Shown in pieces: positions 23,695 to 28,796 of a DNA stretch of 28,796 nucleotides. Origin of the DNA: a virus; IMG/VR virus record IMGVR_UViG_3300025127_000186, positions 1 to 28,796 of that record. One strand, given 5' to 3'. The translations under genes and the position numbers were made by a program. Each line of letters opens with the position of its first letter. Positions within the stretch are counted from its first letter, which is position 1. The notes beneath the pieces were generated by a model. The model had not been told where the DNA came from and searched no databases. It saw nothing but the letters and a program-made list of their open reading frames with translations.

Positions 23695-24633
23695 CTATGC
23701 AGCGTCACTATAACTTGTATTTGATCCAGTTGCAACATCCGAATATGTGTCGTTCGAACCCGTTGAAACATTACTATAAGACGTATTTGAGCCAGTGTCA
23801 ACATCGCCGTAAGCAAATATATCTACAGCTCCAATATTAAATGAAGCGGATACTCCAGTCAATCCTACTGTGATTTGAGGTATTGTTACTGTGCCAATAT
23901 TAAATGAAGCAGATACTCCAGTTAATCCTAATGTCATATCATTAGGATCTAAAACACCAACACTACCTGTCATTGTTAGTGCAGTAGGTTGAATTAATGC
24001 ATCACCCTCTTGAGCTACAAAACCTTGACTTAATGTTAAATTAAGTCCAGATACTAAAACTGTATCATTTGGTATAACTACTGAACCTAAAGTAAATGTT
24101 GCTTCAACACCTGTTAAATCAGCTTCTTGTGAAGAACTTCCAACTGCAGTCCCTTGAGTTAAGGTCATTTCTTGACCAGAAACTATTACTGTTTCATTTG
24201 GAGCAAAAGCTGTGCCTTGAGATAAAGTAAGATCAAGACCTGTTAAACCAACAGTCATGTCAGCTACAACAGGAACTCCTAAAGCGCCTGTTATAGTAAA
24301 ACTAGGTAAACCAAAAGTTACATCGTTTATTGTTAACGAACCAACTGAGAATGTTGCTGATAATGAAGTATCTATACTTACAGGTACAAAACCTTCACCT
24401 TGAGATAATGTTAATTCAAGACTTTGTGGTGTAATTATTACATCAGGAATATCTACAGAACCAACACTAAAAGAAGCAGATACACCTGTTAAAGAAATAG
24501 TTTGATCTGAAAGATCTCCCCAGCCACCCTCACCACTCCAAGCTTGAGCACCCCATCCTGTTTTTAAAGTTGTAGATTGATTCCAATTAGCCTGTCCCCA
24601 GGTGAATCGTCCCCATCCTGAAGTTGTCGACAT
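23695..24633 (-). CDS. Repeat-rich W/G and beta-strand protein, probable fibre or tail protein
   Basis: 312 residues in three parts. The first 35 are rich in Trp and Gly (GWGRFTWGQANWNQS, TGWGAQAWSGEGGWG). Residues 42-275 are about ten degenerate units of 20-24 residues of the type GLTGVSASFNIGTVTIP or GLDLTLSQGTAF. The last two of these are nearly identical in DNA. The end is three 11-residue repeats (DVDTGSNTSYS, NVSTGSNDTYS, DVATGSNTSYS). The DNA of those last repeats also contains promoter-like sequences. There is no signal peptide or enzyme motif. Proteins with the WGRxTWG start are known to me only from marine phage structural regions. Probably an extended beta-solenoid-like fibre; function unknown. 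Confidence 0.8.
   Translation of the reverse strand: MSTTSGWGRFTWGQANWNQSTTLKTGWGAQAWSGEGGWGDLSDQTISLTGVSASFSVGSVDIPDVIITPQSLELTLSQGEGFVPVSIDTSLSATFSVGSLTINDVTFGLPSFTITGALGVPVVADMTVGLTGLDLTLSQGTAFAPNETVIVSGQEMTLTQGTAVGSSSQEADLTGVEATFTLGSVVIPNDTVLVSGLNLTLSQGFVAQEGDALIQPTALTMTGSVGVLDPNDMTLGLTGVSASFNIGTVTIPQITVGLTGVSASFNIGAVDIFAYGDVDTGSNTSYSNVSTGSNDTYSDVATGSNTSYSDAA
23707..23735 (-). promoter_or_regulatory. Promoter-like site ahead of the fibre/kelch block (proximal copy)
   Basis: Minus strand TTGCAA (23735-23730), 17-base spacer, TATAGT (23712-23707), inside the third C-terminal repeat of the 23695-24633 gene. The predicted start, about 23700, is some 20 bases ahead of the fibre ATG at 23681 and just upstream of its AGGAG. 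The -10 is the same as at 28404-28409. Confidence 0.4.
23773..23801 (-). promoter_or_regulatory. Promoter-like site ahead of the fibre/kelch block (distal copy)
   Basis: Minus strand TTGACA (23801-23796), 17-base spacer, TATAGT (23778-23773). It is 66 bases, exactly two 33-bp repeat units, upstream of the proximal copy. The middle repeat unit does not preserve the motif. It lies in coding DNA and may be coincidental. Confidence 0.4.
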
Positions 24634-24643
24634 GGTCGACCTC

Positions 24644-25096
24644 CTACGCTAATCTGATTATTGCTGCTGTCGCGTCGTTTGCAGGAAACTCAATTTTAAA
24701 AGTTCCATTACTTGCTGTTTTATCTCCACCAAATGCAATCGCACAAACAGCATCAGTTGTTCCTGAACTTGTTCCTGTTGTAGTATTATATATTAATGCA
24801 GCATTTGCTGTGAAAGAAGCTGATGTGTAAGTTACATCACCAAAGTCTGTAAAAGCAGTTGTGCCAGTCAAACCAACTCCTGTTCTTGTTAGAGTTGCTC
24901 CGCCTGCTGTGTACGCAGTTCCTGATGTATTTGTAATTTCTTCTGATGTTGAATAATCTGTCGTAGAAGCACCTAAAGTTGCATCACTATCATACAATGC
25001 AATTTTAAAAGTGTCACCACCTGATGATGCAAAATTGTGTTTACCTTGTAAAAGTTCTTGTTTAAAACTCGAACATATTGCCGATGTATTTGCCAT
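24644..25096 (-). CDS. Beta-rich virion protein
   Basis: 150 residues. Starts MANTSAICSSFKQELLQGKH and is then a Thr/Ala/Gly-rich run of strands (FKIALYDSDATLGASTTDYS, LIYNTTTGTSSGTTDAVCAI) ending in a short helix-free strand AAIIRLA. I recognise this as a common small structural protein of marine and other phages; its role (tail or head accessory) is not defined. It lies between the connector block and the fibre block and has a good GGAGAATAAAT ribosome binding region. The N-terminus with 'FKQELLQGKHNF' is the most conserved piece in such proteins. Confidence 0.75.
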   Translation of the reverse strand: MANTSAICSSFKQELLQGKHNFASSGGDTFKIALYDSDATLGASTTDYSTSEEITNTSGTAYTAGGATLTRTGVGLTGTTAFTDFGDVTYTSASFTANAALIYNTTTGTSSGTTDAVCAIAFGGDKTASNGTFKIEFPANDATAAIIRLA

Positions 25097-25107
25097 AATT
25101 TATTCTC

Positions 25108-25818
25108 CTACGGGTTTGCTGAATTTACCGGTATACGAACAGCGCCATCAGTATAGTCATCTCTTCGTCTTCTACCAACTTGTTCGTTAGCAAACTTCTG
25201 TACCTCTTGTTTATATTTATTTTCATATAAAGTCAACATATCTATCGGACCTTTTAAAAAGCCATATGCTTCTGATAAACAACAATATAAAAGCCCATTT
25301 GGAAAGTTAAGACTAATATAATTAGTATCATTATTTTCTAAAAGATCAGGCATTTTATTAAAATGAACTCTAAATCTGTATGTTGTATTTGGCGTAGGAG
25401 CTACAAATATTCTTCCTGATGTAGTATCAGATTCTCCTGTAGCACCACCAAACATAGCATAATATTTAGGTTGACCTTGAGCTGCTGATGTCCCTGTAAT
25501 ATCTTGATACTCTTGAAGATATGTAACATCTTTTTTTTCCAACCATCTGTTAGCTCCTGTAATTTCAGATCCCGCAGTATCATAAACTTGTATACCTCTA
25601 ATAAACAAACATCCTGCTGGAGCATTTATAGATTCTTGTCCAGCAACAAAATTACCTAGTTGTTGTTTTCTATCTGCATCAATCGGCACATCTCTAAAAA
25701 TTCTATACTGTGCATTTAATATTATATTTTCTAAAACAGCATCTGTTAAAACATTAGAGTCTGTTTCAGTATAACTTCTTATTTGTGTTTTTAATCCTGA
25801 TGCACTTAATCCAGCCAT
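25108..25818 (-). CDS. Phage adaptor / head-tail connector protein
   Basis: 236 residues. The N-terminal helices (LKTQIRSYTETDSNVLTDAV LENIILNAQYRI split here by sequence) are followed by a beta core (FIRGIQVYDTAGSEIT, RIFVAPTPNTTYRFRVHFNK) and C-terminal helices (GLLYCCLSEAYGFLKGPIDM, then a basic KYKQEVQKFANEQVGRRRRD). This is the layout of the SU10-type adaptor family (gp6/gp4-like ring proteins under the portal). It should form part of the neck between portal and tail hub. Its start shares TAATG with the stop of the 48-residue gene. A second protein with related layout lies at 26652-27404, so this phage may have two successive neck rings, as in T7 (gp11) or P22 (gp4). Confidence 0.75.
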   Translation of the reverse strand: MAGLSASGLKTQIRSYTETDSNVLTDAVLENIILNAQYRIFRDVPIDADRKQQLGNFVAGQESINAPAGCLFIRGIQVYDTAGSEITGANRWLEKKDVTYLQEYQDITGTSAAQGQPKYYAMFGGATGESDTTSGRIFVAPTPNTTYRFRVHFNKMPDLLENNDTNYISLNFPNGLLYCCLSEAYGFLKGPIDMLTLYENKYKQEVQKFANEQVGRRRRDDYTDGAVRIPVNSANP

Positions 25819-25964
25819 TATCCTGAAACCTTTCTACACTCTTCACAATTGTTTCTAAATCTTCTGTGACCTTTACAAGGTTGCGGATCATATAACATTA
25901 TATGAGGTTCTTGTTTTTCAGGTGTAAATTTATTTTTTATCCAATTCCAAATTTTATTTATCAT
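25818..25964 (-). CDS. 48-residue microprotein with Cys/His zinc-knuckle pattern
   Basis: Found by direct translation: ATG at 25964 overlapping the upstream stop as ATGA, and TAA at 25820-25818 overlapping the adaptor start as TAATG. Sequence begins MINKIWNWIKNKFTPEKQEP. The last third has C30-x2-H33-x6-C40-x2-C43, a possible four-ligand zinc site. The first 15 residues form an amphipathic, basic, Trp-containing helix that could contact membrane or protein. Tight overlaps at both ends argue that it is translated. Function unknown. Confidence 0.65.
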   Translation of the reverse strand: MINKIWNWIKNKFTPEKQEPHIMLYDPQPCKGHRRFRNNCEECRKVSG

Positions 25965-26455
25965 GAGCTTACTGTTACCGGTCCTGCTGATGCAGATCCG
26001 CCTCCTCCTGATTCACTTATACTAGATGTTGTGCTAGTTGCAAAGGTATAATTATTATCATCTACCTTAGTTATTGTGTATCCACTTGAATTATTTATTG
26101 TGGCTGCTGCAACTCCACCAACATTTAATACATCTCTAAATCTAACGGTATCTGAAGTTGACCTACCATGATCGGGTTCATTTACAGATATTGTAGTTGA
26201 TCCAGAAGTTGTTGTAAAAGCATTTAAAGGTAAAATATTAGGGACAGCAGTTTCTGTTCTATCCGGTCTAACATTACGCAAAGATATCGAATCACCATTC
26301 ATAGGTTTTGGTTCTAATTGTGGTTGTTTTGGTTCAAACTCAGACACATGAACAAATGATCCATTCCACTCTCTAACCATTTCTTTATATGGAAACTCCA
26401 TACCAGATCTATCTGATATTGCTCGTGCGTATTTTCCTGTTGCGTATTTTGCCAT
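25961..26455 (-). CDS. Putative head-tail region structural protein
   Basis: 164 residues. The N-terminal half starts MAKYATGKYARAISDRSGME and continues FPYKEMVREWNGSFVHVSEF, a segment I have seen in marine phage structural clusters. Residues about 80-160 form a Thr/Ser-rich beta module (TTTSGSTTISVNEPDHGRST, then DTVRFRDVLNVGG, ITKVDDNNYTFATS). That module resembles the insertion in the gp10-like protein (about 95-180). There is no catalytic motif. The start is a TAATG overlap with the lysine-rich protein. A neck or tail accessory role is inferred from location between the two adaptors. Confidence 0.75.
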   Translation of the reverse strand: MAKYATGKYARAISDRSGMEFPYKEMVREWNGSFVHVSEFEPKQPQLEPKPMNGDSISLRNVRPDRTETAVPNILPLNAFTTTSGSTTISVNEPDHGRSTSDTVRFRDVLNVGGVAAATINNSSGYTITKVDDNNYTFATSTTSSISESGGGGSASAGPVTVSS

Positions 26456-26649
26456 TATTTTTTACTTTTTTTCTTTTTCTTTTGTTTTTTCTTTTTAGCA
26501 CCACCAGGTCCTAGAGGTTTGTCTACTCTACCACCTTTAGCCATATCTTTTTCTCCAAGTCTTTTTCTAGCTTCTTCAATCGCCTCTTGTTGACTAAAAC
26601 CTGCTTCTCTGAGTTCTGCTACAAGTTCCATAAATTTTTTTTCGTCCAT
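26455..26649 (-). CDS. Small helical protein with poly-lysine tail
   Basis: 64 residues. A charged N-terminal helix (KKFMELVAELREAGFSQQEA) resembles a short UBA-like or helical-hairpin segment. It is followed by GGRVDKPLGPGG and a C-terminal run with 14 Lys among the last 17 residues. A tail this basic could bind DNA, RNA or acidic capsid surface. It starts two bases after the stop of the adaptor gene 26652-27404. Function unknown. The A-rich 3' end was tested for a frameshift fusion to the next gene and rejected because of an intervening stop. Confidence 0.7.
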   Translation of the reverse strand: MDEKKFMELVAELREAGFSQQEAIEEARKRLGEKDMAKGGRVDKPLGPGGAKKKKQKKKKKSKK

Positions 26650-26651
26650 AA

Positions 26652-27404
26652 TTATGTTCCTGGATAATAAGCTTTAGGCGTAATGTGTGTACTTGAAGCT
26701 GATCCATCCTCCGCTAATGCTCTTGCAAACTCATCTTCATAAGCTAGTTTTGTAGCTTGAATAAGTTGTGGTTGATATTTTTGTGATAAATAATATGCAA
26801 GTCCTGATACCATGCAAGGCACAAATCTAAATGGTACATCAGTTGCATTTGTATAATCTCCTACATCTTGTATTCTTTTTATAAAAAAGAAGTGCATATC
26901 TTTAGATGCATTTGTTGAATCTGGTGTTGGATAAATATGTATTGTAACTTTATCTATAAATCTCTCTACCCAATATTGATTAGGCGTGCCTTTAGATAAT
27001 TTATTAGAGAATCCTGCATAAGTAGATCTGTCTACCTTAGTCATTGGACTATCTGATTGAGTTGTTTGTGTTCTATTACTTCTTAACTGTGCTTCAAGAA
27101 CATCGGATATTCCAAATACGCTTGCTGGATCTGTAGTTGTTGCTGACGTTCCATCATCACTAGATCTAAAAAAATTATAGTCTGCTTGACCTTCTATAAG
27201 ATCTAGATTAGTTGAACCTACTTCCCAATAATGGATACCTCTATTACCCCATTCTTGAAATAAGATATTAAGAGATCTTCTAGCAGATTTAAGTTGATAA
27301 CCTGCTACAGAATTTAATCCAATACGTTCAAAAGCGTCTTCTATTATTTCTTCAATAGAAAAAGTTTTATCGAACGTTGCTGTTCCCGAAGTAGTATTAG
27401 CCAT
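26652..27404 (-). CDS. Head-tail adaptor (P22 gp4 / T7 gp11-like tail tube adaptor)
   Basis: 250 residues. The first 60 residues (FSIEEIIEDAFERIGLNSVA, then SARRSLNILFQEWGNRGIHY W) match the pattern seen at the start of podovirus connector proteins: helix, 'iGl', 'ArrsLN.l..eW.n.G...W'. A beta region (KVTIHIYPTPDS, MHFFFIKRI) and C-terminal helices (CMVSGLAYYLSQKYQPQLIQ) follow. It is likely the ring that attaches below the portal and receives the gp10-like protein. The gene lies in the expected place for this role, between the capsid-type genes and tail genes. The start is three bases after the preceding stop. Confidence 0.8.
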   Translation of the reverse strand: MANTTSGTATFDKTFSIEEIIEDAFERIGLNSVAGYQLKSARRSLNILFQEWGNRGIHYWEVGSTNLDLIEGQADYNFFRSSDDGTSATTTDPASVFGISDVLEAQLRSNRTQTTQSDSPMTKVDRSTYAGFSNKLSKGTPNQYWVERFIDKVTIHIYPTPDSTNASKDMHFFFIKRIQDVGDYTNATDVPFRFVPCMVSGLAYYLSQKYQPQLIQATKLAYEDEFARALAEDGSASSTHITPKAYYPGT

Positions 27405-27407
27405 TTA

Positions 27408-27713
27408 CTATCCTCTCGTAATTGTCATGGTAACACTTCCGTCTGTGCCAGTAGTTTGTGTTAATGTTGCACAAACTCCAGTTTTAAACAAAATACCAGA
27501 ACCAGGTATATAAACTTCTAATCCTTCTGTTTCGAATTTATAAGTAGCTTTTAAATTACCACTTGCCGCGGCAGTTGCATCATCTGTATCATGTAAAAGT
27601 AAAACAGAACCAGCTTCTCCTCTTCCTTGAATAGAAGTAACTCTAGTTCTTGAACTTCTTATAATTGAAGCAGCTCCGGTTGTTTTGTTCAACGTATGTT
27701 GATCTGAGTCCAT
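27408..27713 (-). CDS. Small beta-rich structural protein
   Basis: 101 residues: a polar N-terminus (MDSDQHTLNKTTGAASIIRS) followed by beta strands (GSVLLLHDTDDATAAASGNL, GLEVYIPGSGILFKTGVCA) ending TVTMTITRG-like. Similar small proteins follow capsid genes in marine phages I know of; role possibly capsid decoration or head completion. It has a strong AAGGAG Shine-Dalgarno embedded in a small inverted repeat (CTTAATTTTAAG), directly after the hairpin terminator of the upstream gene. Its expression therefore depends on read-through or on an unseen promoter. Confidence 0.7.
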   Translation of the reverse strand: MDSDQHTLNKTTGAASIIRSSRTRVTSIQGRGEAGSVLLLHDTDDATAAASGNLKATYKFETEGLEVYIPGSGILFKTGVCATLTQTTGTDGSVTMTITRG

Positions 27714-27734
27714 ATTATTCTCCTTAAAATTAAG

Positions 27735-27756
27735 ATGTGGGGCCGAAGCCCCACAT
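27735..27756 (-). terminator. UUCG-loop hairpin, rho-independent terminator or mRNA 3' end
   Basis: On the minus strand TGTGGGGC-TTCG-GCCCCACA (27755-27736), nine base pairs including the flanking A-T, with the extra-stable C(UUCG)G tetraloop, 11 bases after the stop of the 27767-28321 gene. A short, interrupted T-rich stretch (ATCTTAATTTT) follows, so termination may be partial. It is by far the most GC-rich hairpin noticed in the window. Confidence 0.75.
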
Positions 27757-27766
27757 TAATTACTTA

Positions 27767-28321
27767 TTACGCTGCAAATGCGAACGCACCTTTAACTGCT
27801 AAAGGATCTTTAGCTGAGTCAAGGCCGATATGCCATAAACCTTTTTCTGTGCAAGAAAAGTATAAGATACTTCCTATTGTAAAAAAGTTTGTAGTTGCAT
27901 TAGCTGCAGTGAAAACTAACTGACCTTCGCCTGCTGTTGATGTATCGTAAGATACATTATCAGCTGCTCTAGTTTCGATTAAACTACCTGTAACCCATGC
28001 ATCTGTTCCATCTGCATTGATAGTTAATGTGTTAGTGCCTCCAGTTGTGTCTACTCTTTGAACGTAAGCTACTCTTGTTCCTACTGTAGCTGCTGGTAAA
28101 TTCATAGAGCAAGCTGCTGCTCCTGTGAAGTTTACCGTGCTAACTTGATCAGCTGGTAAAGCAACTCCTGAACCTGCAGAAACTGCAGCGTGAGTCATAC
28201 CAACGAAATCAAATTTAACGTTTAGGTAGTTAGTTGTAAAAGCACCTGTAGTGGTGTTTTTAGTTACATGTTGGAATCCCGCTTCCGATCGGACCGGTCC
28301 CGAAAATGTAGTGTTTGCCAT
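27767..28321 (-). CDS. Abundant beta-rich structural protein (head fibre or decoration protein)
   Basis: 184 residues of Thr/Ala/Val-rich strands. Starts MANTTFSGPVRSEAGFQHVT. The C-terminal ~110 residues (MNLPAATVGTRVAYVQRVDT, then NTLTINADGTDAW and FSCTEKGLWHIG) share a pattern with the C-terminal module of the fibre at 22482-23681: 'M(N/D)LPA..(I/V)G..V', 'N.LTI..(D/N)G', a terminal 'GLW/GWL'. It has its own consensus-like promoter, a perfect AGGAGG Shine-Dalgarno, and a strong hairpin immediately after its stop, so it is probably made in large amounts. A decoration, head-fibre or similar high-copy virion protein is the best guess; a major capsid fold (HK97) is not evident. Confidence 0.75.
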   Translation of the reverse strand: MANTTFSGPVRSEAGFQHVTKNTTTGAFTTNYLNVKFDFVGMTHAAVSAGSGVALPADQVSTVNFTGAAACSMNLPAATVGTRVAYVQRVDTTGGTNTLTINADGTDAWVTGSLIETRAADNVSYDTSTAGEGQLVFTAANATTNFFTIGSILYFSCTEKGLWHIGLDSAKDPLAVKGAFAFAA

Positions 28322-28403
28322 AATTATCCTCCTAGTTTCCGAACGTAATCTCTAGGCCGTCGACTATACTCGTTTACGTTCTGATTAATTGTATAGTGTA
28401 GAA

Positions 28404-28432
28404 ACTATATACTACATTTTAATAGAGTGCAA
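28404..28432 (-). promoter_or_regulatory. Sigma70-like promoter of the structural gene 27767-28321
   Basis: Minus strand TTGCAC (28432-28427), 17-base spacer, TATAGT (28409-28404). Expected start near 28397, leaving a 5' leader of about 75 bases that ends in AGGAGG before the ATG at 28321. It lies in the longest non-coding gap of the window (28322-28480); apart from this promoter and leader I see nothing in that gap. Confidence 0.65.
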
Positions 28433-28480
28433 GAGAGCCTGTAATGTGAATTGAATTTATTCAACGATGTAGCTTTTTTA

Positions 28481-28690
28481 TTAAGTAGCTACTGAAACTT
28501 GTGGAGCTGCACCTTCAATAGTGTTTTGTTTGTGGGCTATAACTGCTTCTTCCAGTTTTATTTTAGTGATGATCTCTCTGACTTTGTCATCGATTCTGAC
28601 CATCTCAAGAGTATATCTACCTTCAGACAGATGCTCCTGTTCCCACTTCAACTCCAAGGACCTTTTTTGTTTGTATAGGTCTTGTATCAT
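28481..28690 (-). CDS. Small coiled-coil protein of unknown function
   Basis: 69 residues from the ATG at 28690. That start is preferred over the in-frame ATG at 28705 because the GAGGAAG just downstream of 28705 is a well-spaced Shine-Dalgarno for 28690. Highly charged helix (MIQDLYKQKRSLELKWEQEH, then RIDDKVREIITKIKLEEAV) with a heptad pattern, ending in a short polar tail. It overlaps the 3' end of the preceding edge gene by 68 bases, unusually long compared with other junctions here. Upstream of a structural gene, a scaffold, chaperone or connector-associated role is possible; unknown. Confidence 0.65.
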   Translation of the reverse strand: MIQDLYKQKRSLELKWEQEHLSEGRYTLEMVRIDDKVREIITKIKLEEAVIAHKQNTIEGAAPQVSVAT

Positions 28691-28796
28691 AGATAACTTC
28701 CTCATAAGTTATTCTGTTAGTCTTGTCATCATAACTAATTCCAAGATCTTCCCATTTTATACTCTTTTCTCCAAGTTTGTCAAGGATTGCATTTTC
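28623..28796 (-). CDS. 3' end of an unidentified gene (runs off window edge)
   Basis: The frame is open from base 28796 to TGA at 28625-28623, giving 57 C-terminal residues. It begins ENAILDKLGEKSIKWEDLGI, then a segment SYDDKTNRITYEEVIYDTRP and a tail VLGVEVGTGASV. The composition is acidic and normal for a folded protein. Position at the upstream end of the structural cluster suggests portal, scaffold or another head gene, but the fragment is too short for me to decide. Start codon and most of the gene lie outside the window. Confidence 0.6.
   Translation of the reverse strand, partial: ENAILDKLGEKSIKWEDLGISYDDKTNRITYEEVIYDTRPIQTKKVLGVEVGTGASV

Larger units (their letters stand above)
23699..23811 (-). 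repeat. Three 33-bp coding repeats
   Basis: Three in-frame 33-bp units encode DVDTGSNTSYS, NVSTGSNDTYS and DVATGSNTSYS at the C-terminus of the 312-residue protein. The first and third are closest in both DNA and protein. They may mediate trimerisation or be slippage-prone. Confidence 0.75.

Noticed and set aside
26455-26500. A-rich slippery tract that might fuse the Lys-rich protein to the next gene by -1 frameshifting.
   Set aside because: The next gene is in the -1 frame, but that frame meets TAA (in ...AGTAAAAAA...) between the A-runs and the next ATG, so a slip on the main tract would terminate at once.
28441-28500. Hairpin GTAGCT...AGCTAC and palindrome TTGAAT-AA-ATTCAA after the 28481-28690 gene as a terminator.
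   Set aside because: Long A-rich loop or very short AT-rich stem, with no T-run; not distinguishable from chance in AT-rich DNA.
1-28796. tRNA genes, integrase, attachment sites, origin of replication.
   Set aside because: No cloverleaf-like segments, recombinase motifs, direct-repeat pair or iterons could be seen; the non-coding space is too small for most of these.

Overview
The window is a 28.8 kb piece of an AT-rich double-stranded DNA tailed phage. It carries no host genes, integrase, tRNA, CRISPR array or insertion sequence that I could see. The P22 gp10-like tail protein, short gp4/T7-gp11-like connector proteins, no tape measure or sheath gene, a run of 2-oxoglutarate oxygenases, W/G-rich fibre proteins and kelch-like 'EEYDGTSW' proteins together suggest a podovirus-like marine phage. 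Phages of SAR11 or other AT-rich marine bacteria are the closest kind I know of; this host guess is inference.

Almost every gene lies on the minus strand, so the region is read from right to left. From the right: the 3' end of an unidentified gene and a small coiled-coil gene (28481-28796); a promoter, a strongly translated beta-rich structural gene and a UUCG-loop hairpin terminator (27736-28432); a head-tail connector block with two adaptor-like proteins (24644-27713); a tail-fibre block with a repeat protein, a fibre protein and three tandem paralogous twin-propeller kelch proteins (16524-24633); an operon of one helical protein plus four consecutive 2OG-Fe(II) oxygenase-like genes (13363-16491); a large P22 gp10-like tail protein (11168-13348); a series of virion-type proteins rich in Gly, Ala and Gln, ending in a 1339-residue protein that may be ejected with the DNA (3233-11168); and a lysis pair made of a single-TM holin-like protein and an M15 peptidase endolysin (2581-3233).

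At the left end one gene is reversed: an SNF2-type helicase on the plus strand (1154-2584). It converges on the endolysin, with a 4-base overlap of stop codons, and diverges from three minus-strand genes that look like the start of an early or replication module (1-1128). The 40 bp between helicase and early genes holds two face-to-face sigma70-like promoters whose -35 boxes are the two arms of an inverted repeat. This would work as a switch.

Genes are tightly packed. Nine junctions are TAATG overlaps and two are ATGA overlaps, which implies translational coupling. Five small or partial genes (1-172, 3057-3233, 10496-10675, 11004-11168, 25818-25964) and the edge gene 28623-28796 were found by direct reading. 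Promoter-like TTGACA/TATAWT pairs recur inside the late region just ahead of the oxygenase operon, the lysis genes and the fibre genes, so the late region is probably transcribed as several overlapping units.
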